From Apiospora phragmitis (lineage: Eukaryota; Ascomycota; Sordariomycetes; Amphisphaeriales; Apiosporaceae), in the NCBI GenBank assembly GCA_038363925.1, contig JAQQWL010000006.1, positions 2,274,501 to 2,338,500 of the forward strand: DNA of 64,000 nucleotides. The letters run 5' to 3'. The stretch's first letter is position 1; every line of letters begins with the position of its first letter. The notes under the pieces were generated by a model. The model was not told the origin of the DNA. It saw only the letters and a program-made list of their open reading frames with translations, and searched no databases. Of the stretch, positions 11,536 to 24,838 are shown piece by piece. The translations under genes were made by a program, and so were the position numbers.

Positions 11536-14500
11536 ATGGCTCGCATACCTCTCCTCGGAGCTGTCGGGACTGCACTTCTAGCACTCTCGGCCAATGCTGA
11601 GCTCCTCACCCCGATCCATGAGGCCGGTCGCTGCGCGATACGAGGCCACTGCGGAAAGAAGGGCTTCTTTGGCAAAGAGCTGCCTTGCGTCGACAACGGC
11701 CTTGCGACAACCCCCGATGCCGACTTCGCTTCCGAAATCGAGGCACTATGTGGCCCCAAATGGAAGGACAGCAAGGTCTGCTGCGACTCCGACCAGCTCG
11801 CCGCACTCAAGTCATCCATGTCTACCCCCAATCAGATTATCGGCTCCTGCCCGGCTTGTAAGGACAACTTCTATAATCTCTTCTGCTCCTTCACATGCTC
11901 GCCCGATCAGTCCCTCTTCATCAACGTCACGAATACGCAGGAGAAGAACGACAAGCAGATGGTCACAGAGTTGGACCACCTCATTTCAAAAGAATATGGC
12001 ACCGGATTCTACGACAGTTGCAAGGATGTCAAATTTGGGCCCGCCAATTCGAAAGCCATAGATTTCATCGGTGGTGGCGCCAAGAACTACACCGAGCTCT
12101 TGAAGTTCTTGGGTGACGAGAAGGCCATCGGGTCTCCCTTCCAGATGAACTTCCCCCGACATACAAGGAGCCCGGCATGGGTCCCAAGGACATGACGCCG
12201 AAGAAGTGCAATGATGAAGATCCAAACTTCCGCTGCTCATGTGTTGACTGCCCTGCTGTCTGCCCGACACTACCCGCAGTTGCAGACTCGGAATCATGCC
12301 ACGTGGGTGTGCTCCCATGCCTCTCATTTGCGTCCATCTTCACGTACGGTATCTTACTGTTTTCGCTTGTTATGGCTGCTGTAGGTCATGTCGCTTGGCG
12401 AAGACATGCGCAGAGACAGAGTGAGCGGCTCCATCTCCTGCAAGGCGCCGAGCCAAGCGATGACGAAGATGAGGGCGACTTGGTCCGTAACGGCGCTATG
12501 TATGACCGGCCACAGAAGTATTACAAAATCAACACTTGGTGTGACAAGGTTTTCAGCAAGCTGGGGCATCTTTGCGCAAGATTCCCAGCCATTACAATCG
12601 TCACCAGTTTGCTGGTAGTAATACTTCTCAGCGTCGGCTGGGTCAAGTTTGAATTGGAGAGAGAGCCTGCGAGACTATGGGTTAGCCCGACTTCGGCCGC
12701 GGCCCAGGAGAAAGCCTTCTTCGACAAGAGCTTCGGGCCGTTCTACCGTGTCGATAAGACTTTCCTTGTCAATGATACAAACGCGTCTGGGACAGGCCCT
12801 GTGCTTAATGCGGAGGTAATCCAGTGGTGGATGGATGTTGAGAAACGCGCGAAGCAACTTAAGGGCGCCTCCTTCGGTGTTACTTTACAGGATGTATGCT
12901 TCAACCCAACCGGCGATGCCTGCGTGGTCCAGTCGGTAGCCGCTTACTGGGACAACATTCCATTCAACGAAGGCTCATGGAGAAGCGATCTTCTCGACTG
13001 CGCCCGGTCACCTGTCCAATGCAGGCCTAACTTTGGCCAGCCTCTCGAGCCCAACATGGTGCTGGGTGGATACGAGAGCATCGATGATGTTGCTGACGCA
13101 CCAGCCATGACTGCCACCTGGGTAATTGCGAATGCTCTCGAAGGTACCCAGGAGTTGGATCGTGCCATGGACTGGGAGAGATCCCTGAAGGACTTCCTGC
13201 TGAACACAGTTCAACCAGAAGCAAAGGACAAGTTTGGACTGCGGCTGTCATTCTCCACCGAGATTAGCTTGGAAGAAGAGCTAAACAAGTCCAGCAACAC
13301 GGATGCTACCATTGTCGTGATCAGCTACATAGTCATGTTCCTGTATGCGTCCCTCGCTCTTGGTTCCACCAGCATGACTCTGCGCGAGCTGATGAGGAAC
13401 CCTGCTGTGTGCCTGGTTCAAAGCAAGTTCACGCTGGGCTTCGTTGGGATCGTTATCGTGCTCATGTCCATCACCTCATCGATTGGACTTTTCTCATGGG
13501 CGGGTATAAAGGCTACACTCATCATCGCGGAAGTCATTCCATTTATCGTTCTCGCTGTTGGCGTTGACAACATCTTTCTCATTGTTCATGAGTTTGAACG
13601 GGTCAACGTCAGCCACCCTGATGCCATGGTCGAGGAAAGGATCGCCAAAGCACTTGGACGTATGGGACCATCCATCTTGTTCTCAGCCATCACTGAAACT
13701 GTATCATTCGCCCTTGGTGCTTTCGTCGGCATGCCCGCTGTACGCAACTTCGCCATCTATGCTGCTGGTGCAGTATTTATCAATGCTCTTCTACAGATGA
13801 CGCTCTTCATTTCGGTTCTCTCATACAACCAAATGCGCATTGAAGACCACCGTGCCGACTGCTTCCCCTGCATCCAGGTGAAGGCTGCTCGAGTCCACTT
13901 GAGTGGCAGCAACGGCAACGCTGTCACTCGTCCCTACGATGTACCAGAAGAGAGCTGGTTACAGCAATTCATTCGAAAGTACTATGCGCCTGCCCTTCTT
14001 GGTAAGAAGGTCAAAGTGTTGGTACTCGTCATTTTCACTGGAATGTTGGCTGCAGCTATAGCTCTGCTGCCTGAGGTCCAGCTTGGGTTAGATCAGAGAG
14101 TTGCCCTCCCCGACGATTCGTATCTGATCGACTACTTTAACGACATGTACAACTATTTGGACACCGGCCCGCCCGTGTACTTCGTCACCAAGGACCTCAA
14201 CATCACGGAACGTTCGCACCAGCAAGAAATATGTTCGCGCTTTCTTACCTGCAAACCCTTGTCTCTGACCAACACTTTGGAGCTGGAGCGACAGAGACCC
14301 GAGGTCTCGTACATTGCCTCGCCTACATCAAGCTGGATCGACGATTTCTTCCTCTGGCTCAATCCCGAAGCTGTTGATTGTTGTTACGACCGGGTGAATC
14401 GCAAGAGGGTGGCTTGTTTTGCCGACCGCGACCCTGCCTGGAACGTGACGCTGTACGGCATGCCGGAAGGCGAGGAGTTTGTGCATTACGTCAAGCGATT

Positions 14501-15377
14501 CTTGGCGGCGCCCACTAACGATGACTGTCCTCTCGGTGGGCAGGCTTCATACAGCCAAGGCGTGGTAGTGGATGAGGAGAAGAACACGATCCCTGCCAGC
14601 AACTTCCGAACAATGCATAAGCCATTGCGCAGTCAAGACGACTTCATCAAGGCGTATGCCGCTGCTCGTCGCATCGCGAAGGAGGTCCAAACGGAGACGG
14701 GAATTGAGGTGTTCCCGTACAGCGTGTTTTACATCTTCTTCGATCAATACGCCAACATTGTTAATCTCACAGCCACACTTCTAGGGTCGGCTGTGGCCAT
14801 CATCTTCCTTGTAGCGTCGATACTTCTCGGCTCTGTGATGACGGCACTTGTTGTCACGATCACTGTTACCATGACCGTGATCGACATCATCGGAGCTATG
14901 GCCGTCTTCGACGTATCCCTGAACGCCGTGTCGCTGGTGAACCTGATCATCTGTGTGGGTATATCGGTCGAGTTCTGCGCTCACATTGCGCGGGCCTTCA
15001 TGTTCCCGTCTGGCTCCGTCATGGAACGGGCTAAGAACCGGTTCCGTGGTCGGGATGCCCGGGCTTGGACGGCACTGGTCAATGTGGGTGGCTCGGTCTT
15101 CAGCGGTATAACAGTTACCAAGCTGCTGGGAGTGTGCGTCTTGGCCTTTACCCGGTCCAAGATCTTTGAAATTTACTACTTCCGTGTCTGGCTCGCGCTC
15201 GTCATCTTCGCGGCTACGCACGCCTTGATCTTCCTTCCCGTTTTACTGAGTCTGGCGGGTGGTGAAGGCTATGTGGACCCCGAGAGCGAAGGCGGTCTGG
15301 TCGAGGACCTGGCAAACAGGCGGTATAGAGCACTTGTTCCCGAAGATGCCAGCGATGATTCAGACTTCGACGACTAG
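11536..15377 (+). CDS. NCR1: NPC1/Ncr1 sterol transporter, vacuolar/lysosomal membrane; one frameshift
   Basis: Intronless. Correcting one base gives 1,280 residues, the usual size of fungal NPC1. Order: signal peptide (MARIPLLGAVGTALLALSANA); Cys-rich N-terminal sterol-binding domain (VCCDSDQLAAL, SCPACKDNFYNLFCSFTCSP); first membrane helix; luminal domain; sterol-sensing domain (~residues 590-760) with VGVDNIFLIVHEFE; Cys-rich second luminal domain; C-terminal RND-type helices with GISVEFCAHIARAF. NPC1 takes sterol from NPC2 and inserts it in the membrane. The frame breaks at a five-C run, 12153-12157, near residue 205, just before the second conserved block ending TPKKCNDEDPNFRC. One more C restores the frame, and there is no GT...AG pair there to suggest an intron. 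The rest is highly conserved, so an assembly error is the simplest reading. Confidence 0.93.
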
Positions 15378-16458
15378 GCAAATCGGATGGTCGACCAACT
15401 CTTCGGCCCTTTTTTGCCACCGGTATTCCTAGGCCACCCGGATTTCCAGGAGCCAGATGGTGACAGCGATCGGTTTGAATCGGACTAGTCGACCTACATG
15501 GACTCGTCTCTAAACTCTTCACCCGGTTTCCCTTGGGATTACTAGCCGAATCGGAGCTCGCTGAGCAAGCCTACATGTACGATATTCTGTAAAGACTAGA
15601 TTGAGTGTGTCGATCTTGTAGGAGTATACATTTAGCTAAAGTTGGATTGGACATGGGTCGAGGGCAGCGGTATTAGGGTTTTGTTATCGACCACAAGCGA
15701 AATTGTGTAGAATTTCGTAATAGAATGTTATCAGCGAGTGCACGTGCTATCAACTATTGGTTTTTTCTTGAGTGTTCCCTGACGGGATGCCGGTTACATC
15801 TTGAGTCTTGAAATAATCGCACCATCAGAGTTAAGGCAATGCCACCATCCGGCCGTTGCGCCATGATGAGTGGACTGATGAAAGACGAAATCCCACCGAG
15901 CCCGGGACAACGGGTTCCACGAGTCCCACGGCACTAGCAAACCGCAGCGCGCTGTCTCCCGAAAGCACGTGTCACGAGATACCCACGGGTTGGACCCCAT
16001 CGGAAAGCCTAATCGGAGTTCCACTTGTCCTGGACTTGGCTGTTAAAGGAATGCTCGAGGCAGACTGGGCAGTACGACAACTACTTAGGCGAAATTCAAC
16101 GAACCTTGACCGGGTTCGGCGTCCGTGAGGATATCGGACCGCAACTTTTCTGTATTGGCAAGAAGCAAGGGGGTGGTGGGCGAATTGTCAGTGGCTGTGT
16201 TGAGACAAAAAGCTACAGCTTACCGAGCCGGGAGGGACACAAGACCACCAGACTGGGTTGTCACTGAAACTGAGCAACGCTGCTTTAAGCCTGAGTTTAC
16301 CTGGAGTTTGCGCCTCAAATAACCGTTTTAAAAAGCATTGCACAAATAATATCAACGTAATATACTGGCATTGTACGTTTAGATATTTCAGTTAAAGAAG
16401 GGAATCTATATCTAGTCTAAATACTCCGTAGCTAGCAAAATATCTACGCAATCTACAC
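15378..16458. other. Intergenic region between NPC1 and the PKS, with repeat remnant
   Basis: About 1.1 kb between the converging ends of NPC1 and the PKS gene. From ~15900 it holds degenerate sequence shared with the region near 35.9 kb (see the repeat entries). The last 150 bp before the PKS stop are AT-rich. No intact gene. Confidence 0.55.
16196..16315 (+). repeat. Dispersed repeat remnant, copy A (left of cluster)
   Basis: The segment 16196-16259 aligns with 35904-35967 in the same orientation at roughly 80% identity by eye, with the shared blocks cagcttaccgagcc, acacaagacca and cagactgggtt. Weaker similarity (tggagtttg...cgc) continues to ~16315 versus ~36040. Neither copy encodes a complete protein. 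It ends about 150 bp from the PKS stop. Confidence 0.7.
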
Positions 16459-19400
16459 TCATTCTTCTGCCCGACTCACTTGCGTGTTCTTACTTTTGGC
16501 TTTCACCGTCGCAGCGATTGCGCCAAAGTTGGCTGCACCCATGATTTCGAAAACAGCGATGTCGGACTTGAACTCTTTGGCGAACCAACTGCGCAGCTCG
16601 ACGGCCAGCAGCGAGTCCACGCCGTACGAATGCAGCGGTCGTAGGTGATCAATGTCCTCCGGCGCCATCGACAGGGCTCGCGACAGCTTGTGCACAAGTC
16701 CCTCTACCACCACCTCCTCCGCCTCGGCGGCCGAGCGCGCACTCGCGAAGGCCACATACCAATTCTTGGCCGCGTTCGCCTGCGGGACGCCGTCGCCCAC
16801 CGCCCCACCACCCTCGTCCGTGTCCTGGCCCTCGCCGGGGCCCATGGCGTGCAGGTAGCGGAACGTGGACCGCTGCAGCAGGGCCGCGACGTCGGCGCCC
16901 TTGGCCCGGAGGCCGGCGGGCGTCTCCATGCCCACGACGACCTGGCAGGCGTCGACGTCGCGGCCGCGAGGGTTGTCGGCGCGGCAGCAGTGCTCCAGCA
17001 GGGCCAGGTACTCGGCCGCGCCGATGGGCAGCAGCAGGCCCGACGCCTCGAACGCCCGCGTCAGGAACGCGCTCTCCGAGATGACGCCGAACGAGGCCAT
17101 CCAGCCGAGGTCCAGCGCCACGGCCCGCTCGCCCCGCCGCACGCGCCGCTTCGCCAGCGCGTCCTGGTACGTCCCGCCCGCGGCGTAGTTGGACTGGCCG
17201 GCCGAGCCGTGGATGCCCACGACGGACGAGAGAATGACGAAGAAGTCCAGCCCGGCCGGCATGAGCTGATCCAGAGCCCGGGTGCCATCGACCTTGGGGC
17301 GCAATGCTTGCGTCCAATCGGCGTGCGTCACTGTAACAAGCCGAGCGTTAGTCCTATATCCCGTTGACACTGCGGAGCTAACTAACCCAAGAGGGGGACT
17401 GGAGAGAAACATCTGAAAAGCACTTACTCTGTCCAGCATGGTATCTCGAAGGACCATGGCAGCTTGGATGCAGCCCTTGATCGGTGGCATGGTCGCGGCA
17501 ACTTCGACGAGGACGGGTGCCAGGGCTTCGGTGGACGTCACGTCACATTGAGGGGCGAATACTTGGACGCCTCGGCTCTCTAGATCCTCAACAAGCTTGC
17601 GTGCGCTGGCAGACTGAGGCCCGGATCGGCTCAGCAAAACCAAGTGAAGGGCTCCTCTATCCGCCATCCATTGCACCGTTGGCCGCGCGATACCACCAAA
17701 TCCACCAGCAATCACGTAGGTAGCATTTGGGTCCAAGGCCAAACTTGGTTTCCGGTCTAGGACGGTCTTGATTGGTGTCAGCCAGCATCCAAACACTCCA
17801 GTGTCGTCGTAGTGGGGTCCATTAGAGCGAATCATGTAGGTTAGGGGTGAAGGGGGACTTAAGAGTACAACCTACCAGAACGTTCTCTTCACTTCGCATC
17901 TCAATCACCAGCTTTCCTATGCTCTTCCCGCTCTGCATATACCGGAAAGCAGACTCAATCTCCGAGACGGGGTAGGGCTGAACGGGATAGGAGGTCTTGG
18001 CTTGGCCTGCCGCAATGACTTCCAAGGCGGCGGCCAGAGACTCGCGCACGAGGGCAGGCCGCTCCTTGGTCATGGCGAAGAGATCCACGGCCGTGAAGGA
18101 GACGTTCTTCATGAAGTAGAACATGTCTAGTCGGGAGTGCGAATCGATGTCGCGCTTGCCGATCTCGACAAAGCGGCCAAAGCTTGCCATGCACTTCCAG
18201 CTGGCCGTGAGACCGTCGCCCGCCAGCGAGTTTAGCACCAGGTCCACGCCGCGGTTCTGCGTCATCCGCATCACGCCCTGGGCGAAGGAGGTGTTGCGGC
18301 TGTAGAAAATGTGGTCGCCGGCCACGCCGTACCGGTCCACGAGGAGCCGCTTCTTGGCCTGGGAGCTCACGGTGGCGAACACCTCGGCGCCGGCGAGCTG
18401 GGCGAGCTGGATAGCCGCTTGGCCCGTGCCGCCGGCCGCGGCGTGGATCAGCACCCGGTCGCCCTTGCGGATCCGGCCCACGACCAGAAGGGCGTAGTGG
18501 GCCGTCGCGTACGTGATGGGCAGGGCGGCCGCCTCGGTGAAGGAGAGCTGGTCGGGGATCTTGACCACGGTCAGGGCGTTGGTGCGGGCCAAGGTCCGGT
18601 AGCAGTCGAAGGCGATGGCGCATACGCGATCTCCGACGCGGAGGTGCGCCGGATCGACGGCGCTGCCGACGCGGGAGATGACGCCGGCACACTCGCATCC
18701 GATCTCGAGCTGGTTGATGCGCCCCAGCGCGGTGAGCAGGTCTCTGAAGTTCACGCCGACGGCCTTCACTTGGATTTCCACGTCGTCGGGCTGCAAGGCC
18801 TCTTTGGCCGCCGTGTCCTCGACGAATTGAAGGGAGTCGAGCAGGCCAGGGGTTTTGAATTGCATGCCCAAGGGGGGAAGGCCGGGGGTACCGAACGGTT
18901 GAACTTGGGTCTGTTGCGGTTGGATCGTCGTGTGGACGTGCTCATTTAGGTGAGAGTCCTCGACGGCGCGATTGATGAACAGGATGCCGTTCTGGTCTCG
19001 ATATTCGGCCTCGAGGTCATTTGCATCGCCACAGACGAAGACGCTGTGCACCATCTCCTGCACGACCTCGGCCACGTTCGGCTGACTTGGGTTCGCAGCC
19101 AACGTCACCGCTTTTAGCATGGCGTTCTCCGTCCGGAGACCTCGTAGGAGACCATCTGCTACATGGTACTCGGGAGTGTCCCAGTCATCCCCGCCGCCCG
19201 TCACCCAGACTAGGTGTTCCGCTGATAGCAGGCTCGCTCGTAGTGTCTCGAAGGTCTTCTCGTCCAAGTTATGCAGAACGGGGCTGTCCAGCTCCACGAG
19301 GAAAACAAGGGCTTTGCCCGCACTGCTCTTAAGGGCGTCCAAGAAAGAGGTTTCGCATACCACGCCGTACTCCGTGCTGAGCGTTGACTGAATCTGGCTA

Positions 19401-22400
19401 GCCACCTTGGCTTGAGTCACCGAACCCCTGGTAGTTACTAGGGAAATACGACGATGCGGCGGCGACAGGCTCTTCAGTGAGTCGAGTGCGCCGTCGACTT
19501 TCGTCGAGACGATGATGCTCAGCTCTTGGTTCGTCACATCGGCATAATCGTCCAAGACGAAGTCGTTTCCACTGAAACCACTGCCCACAAGAGTTTGATT
19601 CCACTTCTCTGGCGTAAGAGCCGACAAGCACGGCGAACCAGGCAACAGACCATAGGCGAAATCACTGCGCCCAATATTTCCAGTATGCACCAACAGCAAC
19701 AACTTGCCGCCGGTCCGGAGCAGTGCGTGCACATTCTGCAGTGGCACAGCCAGGTTCTTTTGGGCGCGTGCTGTGTTGTTGGTTGCAATGACGAGATCGT
19801 ACGTGCCTGGCTCGAACCCTTGCTCTTGAGGGTCTTTTTCAATGTCGAGCAGGGTATATCGCATACGCGAGGAGTAGGATGGGAAGTCTTTTTGTGCCTT
19901 TTCCAGGAGAGACGGGACTGCATCAGTGAAATCGTACCGGGCGCAGCGAGGCACGGTCGACCCGGCAGAGGGGAACAGCGAGCCGGCGATATGAGCAGTG
20001 ACACCTCCGGCACCGGCCCCTACCTCCAGTATGCGGAGGTTGGGATTCTTATGTGCCAAAAGGTCTACCACCCCCGCGAGGACGCCGGAAAGGCGTGAGT
20101 TAACCTCGAGGTGGTATTCCCTAGCCAGATCCCCAGATAGCAGCAGTTGCTGCGGATCCATCTCCCCATACAAGATTGGGAGTAAGTTTTGAGCAACCTT
20201 GACATAGAAACGGCCCTCACTTCCCTCTCCTAAACGGTGCGCTAGCGCTTCTTGGTAGGTGGCGTCGGAGATCTTGCACGACCACGGCGGAAGTTGTGGC
20301 TTTTCGTTGAATCGTTGGACCTGCTGCTCCATCCAAGCGACGTACTCCTTCTTAGAATCAACAACATGGCTGTAGTTTAGCTGTAATAAAATCCGAGTGA
20401 TGGTAGAATATATGAAGCAGGCTAGGTCCTCATAGAAAACTGAAGTAGAAGCATTTACAGTCTTCCCCACGCCAAAATACATCGCCCCTTGAGTCGGCGA
20501 CAGCAGATCGAAGTCCGGCTTCCAGTCCATTTTGTAGCACAGCCGCCTCAAGCGGCCGTTTTGATCGGTTGCTTCTTCCGCTTCCTGGCGGTCTACATTT
20601 GTCGTCTCTATGACCGCCACAGAGGCGCGCAGGTGACCGTCCGAGCCATATGCTGCAAACGATGACTCGGTCTGGCGGTTGCCACGGGACAGCTCGTGAG
20701 ACGTGACCTGAAGGCTGCTGGTCTCCGGGTGTGCCAGCCCCGAAGAGGACAGCCAAAGGTTGGTGACGCGCGTCGGAACAGTGGTGGGAATCGCCTTGCT
20801 AGCTCCTTTGGTGAGCCCGACGAGGACGACTTGGATGAAGCTGTCCAGCGTGGTGGGATGGATCAGGTGAGGCTGCCATGCGTTTGCCTTGCCGTCGTCG
20901 GCTTCCCATCGGAAGGCCTTGACGTCGGCGAGGACTTCTCCCGACTCATTAAACTGGACCCTCTGCAGCGATTGGAACGTAGGCCCGAATTGCAGGCCCA
21001 TCTTGCCAAAGTGGTCGTAGACTGCGGGCGTGCCGACTTGCTGCGTGCAGGTCTTGGTGCGTGATTCCAAGAGACGGGCCATCGCCTCGTCTGCAGACCT
21101 CTGCTCGAGGCCGCCGTCGATCTCGTCGGGCTGCTCCTCATCCTCGTACTCGACCTCGATCTGACCACGGCAGTTCTCACCCCACTGGCCCCGCTCGAGT
21201 GTGCAGATGCGGAAGTCGAAGCGGCTCGCCTTCTTTACGCCCGCGTCTTGGACGGGGCACACATACAGATGGGACTCGGTGGCGGCGTCCGCCGTGGAAA
21301 CGTCGATGCTAAGGACCCGTCGAAACGTGGCTTCGGTTACGCGAAATCCCTTCACGGGTGTGCTATTCATCAGGGTGTTGTCCTGCTCCAGTTGCCGGAC
21401 GCCTTCGAGGGCCATGGCGAGCATGCCCGCGGCGGGGTAAATGGTCGAGCCGTTGACCACATGGTCGGCCACCCAGGGAACTTCCGATGTGCGAATGAAG
21501 TTCCTCCAGCAGGCCTCCAGCGGGTTCCCATCGTTGGTCCGGGTCCCGAGCAGGTCGTGCCGGGCATGCTTTCGCAGGCGGCCCTCCTTGCTGCTGCGGC
21601 TCTCGTGCCAGTAGGATTGGGAATGATCGAATGGGTACTCGGGGAGGTCGGTCAGCGCCATTCGCGGAGACGGCTTGCCGGCCTGGAAGTTGCTGACCTT
21701 CGAGATCTGCACAGGGTACCCCTGGCACCAGAGCCGCCCGGCGGCCCCCATTAACGTCTCCAGGGACGACACGTTGCGAGTAAGGCAGGAGGCGTATCTG
21801 ACCTCTTTCCCACGCACGTTCGATTTGAGGATGTCCTTGACAGGCCCACCCAGGGCGCCGTGAGGGCCAAGCTCCAGCAAGTCGTACACCGTCACCGTTT
21901 CTCTGTTGCTGTTGGCGTCTCGGGCCGCCCCTAGCTTCTTCCGGCCCGTCTTCGCACCCAGGGACACCAACGCGTCCAGTGCGTCGGAGAAGCGCACGGG
22001 GCTTATCAAGTTGCTGACCCAGTAGTTGCCATCGGACAGCTGCTGCAGATGCTTGATCGGCTGCTTGGTGACCGACGAAATCATCAGCGAGCATCCGGGC
22101 AGCGCGGTGCCGAGTTCCAGCTGGCTCATTTCACGCTGGTATTCGCCTGCAATGTACTCCATCTGAGGCGAGTGGTAGCCCACGTCGACCTGGAGCTTCC
22201 GAGCGAAGACCGAGTCACGGACCAGGAGCTGGTGCAATGCGTCGATTTGCTCGGCATCGCCCGAGATGGTGACGCTAGACGGACTGTTGACGCAGGCCAC
22301 GACGATGCCAGGTGGGCCAGAAGGCCGGGGGAGCATCTTGATGTACTCCAGCGCCCGGGACTTCGAGAGACCAGCTGCCATCATCGCGCACTTCTTTTGC

Positions 22401-24838
22401 GAGGCTGTGGCGAGCTTGGCTGCGAGCTTCCCACGCAGATAGGCGACTTTGCAGGCAGATCGTAACGAGAGACCGCCCAGGCAGTACGCGGCGGCAATCT
22501 CGCCCGACGAGTGGCCGACGACAGCCCGTGGTGTGATATCCCAGCTCTGCAAGAGCGTGATCAAGGCGATCTGCAACGCTGTACACAGAGGTTGGCTCAT
22601 GTCCGCGCGGCTGACCCGAGACGAGGCCTTGTCCATGAGCAGCTCCTCCATGAGGGACCAGGGACAGCCCAGCTCGTACAGGTACAGCTGCGCCCGCTGC
22701 AGCGTGTTCTTGAAGACGGGGTACGCGAGCAGCTCGCGCCCCATGCCGGCGAACTGGGCTCCTTGGCCCGTGAAGATGTAGGCGATTCCGAGCTCGCGGG
22801 TGGAGCGCACGGCCTTGGAAAGGTGGAAAGATCCATTTCGCAGGTCGGTGGTTGAGTTGGCGATGGCGCACGACTTCCATGGAAAGATGCTTCGGCGCTG
22901 AGAAAGAGTGTAGGCCAGGTCCGACAGGTAGGTGGGAGACTGCCCCGTGCTGGAAGAAAGCGTCTGGAAATGGCTCTTGTATGCCTTTGATAATCGATCA
23001 AGCCCTCCTTGGTCTGTGGACGACCAGGCCAGCAGAGCTGGGTTTGACTTCGTCTGGTCTTGAACATCCAGTACTACGGTGTTGTTGTGCTCGACTGCCC
23101 CTTGGGCCAGTTGGATGGCAGTCGGGGGTACTGCGACAGTATTGTGGATGCCTGGGTATCTGTTGGATTTGAGGAAGTTGTAGGCATCGTCCAGACAACG
23201 TGGGCATTCGAGCCACCGAACCCAAATGAATTGATGGATGCCCGGCGCAACCCGGGACAGGGCCAGGGAGTCGGCTGTGTGGGGAAGCAGAGGTTGAAGC
23301 CGGGGGCGTCGATGCGGGGGTTTGGCTTCTCAAAGTTGGTGTTGGGGGGGATTATGCCCCTTTCTAGCGCCAGCACCCCTTTTATCACCCCCGCGATGCC
23401 GCTAGCCCCTTCCAGATGGCCCACATTCGACTTGACCGCGCCGACGTACAACGGGTCGTTGGGACTGCGGAACGGCCCGAACACGGACCCGATCGCGCGC
23501 GCCTCGATCGGGTCGCCGACGGCGGTGCCCGTGCCGTGCGCCTCGAAGAAGCGCGTCGCGCCGAGGTCCAGGCCGGCCTTGGCGTAGGTGTCGCGGATCA
23601 GGCGCTCCTGGGCGCTGCCGCTGGGCTGGGCGATGCCGGGCGTGCGGCCGTCCGAGTTGGAGCCCGTGGAACGGATCACGGCCCGGAGGGTGTCGCCGTC
23701 GCGGACGGCGTCGGCGAGGCGCTTGAGCACGAGGACGCCGAAGCCCTCGCCGCGGGCGTAGCCGTTGGCCCGGTGGTCGAAGCTGTAGCAACGGCTGTCC
23801 GGGCCGAGGAAGTTCATGTTGGAGAGCATGAGGAAGTTGTCCAGGGAGAAGATGGTACTAGAACCAGCCACGATGCCCTAATCGGTTGATCCTCATCAGT
23901 AATTTGCCATTTTGAGGAATTTTTAAATAAACAAATGAAACAAAGAGCCCATGCATTGATATGTGTGGGTAGGTATGTCCGTCTCTATTTGTGCTTGGGA
24001 AAATGGGAGAGAAAGGGGCGTTGCCACTTACCATATTTGCTTCTCCAATCCGCAGCCCTTGACAGGCCGCGTCTAAGGCTACAAGACTGCTCGAGCACGC
24101 CGTGTCGATTTGTAGACTAGCTCCCTGCATGTTGTAGAACCAACTGATACGGTTGGCGAGGATGCTTAATGACGAACCTGTCGCTGCATATTTGGGCAGC
24201 GACTGGTGGTCTCGCATCGTCATCAAGCGGTAGTCATCCGAGAACGAGCCGGTATGAACCGATGTTTTTGACCCGTTGACCTTGTCCAGGGGCATGCCCG
24301 CTTTTGGAGACATCATCAGCATCTATTTTCCGTGGCAGTGGTCTATATTATAGAGTGCCTGGGGCTGCACGTACCGTTCTCTAGCGCGCGATACACGCAC
24401 TCAAGCAACTGACGCTGTTGAACATCCATGGACGTTGCTTCTGCAGACGTGATGGAGAAGAAAGGCGCGTCAAAGAGGGATAGGTCTTCCTTGATGAAGT
24501 GGCCTCCACGTGGCGTGATCTAGAGCGCTGTTAGATATATTCTTATCGGGTTACCGAAGAGTTCAAACACATACCGTATCCGTACGATTCGCATCTGTTC
24601 CGTGGACCGCGTTGACATTGAAGCGATCGGGTGGTGTCTCAGTTGAGGCACATCGCTTCTCTAGAAGCATCTGCCAGAAGGCTTCTGGTGAGGTAGCATC
24701 TTGGGGGAACTTGAGTGACAGGCCCACTACTGCGATGGGCTCCGTCAAGTTCTGGTCATCTATCCCCTTTGACCCGTCGAAGTCTGAATCTCCAGAGGAA
24801 GAAGGGGGAGACTCGGTGTACAATAGCCCAGGAGCCAT
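16459..24838 (-). CDS. Highly reducing type I polyketide synthase (KS-AT-DH-MT-ER-KR-ACP)
   Basis: Exons on the minus strand: 24575..24838, 24375..24519, 24032..24300, 17876..23877, 17428..17766 and 16459..17330; about 2,630 residues. Motifs in order: KS with DTACSSS (Cys ~205), EAHGTGT and KSNVGH; AT with GHSSGE (~680); DH with HVVNGSTIYP (~1030) and the partner Asp in TLDSFIQ; methyltransferase with LEVGAGAGG (~1510); ER with NADPH motif AAAGGTGQAA (~2040); KR with GGFGGIAR (~2250) and a QSNYAA active-site region; ACP with GVDSLLA (~2585). All catalytic motifs look intact, so a fully reduced, C-methylated chain is possible. There is no thioesterase or reductase at the end. The frame is broken by one missing base at ~23193-23195 in the KS-AT linker. 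The KR intron 17331..17427 (GTAAGT, CTAAC, ACAG) leaves the frame one base off, although reading through it stays open. Confidence 0.92.

Noticed and set aside
16645..17367. A 240-residue plus-strand ORF and several others opposite the PKS
   Set aside because: They are antisense shadows of GC-rich PKS coding sequence, rich in Arg, Ala and Gly.
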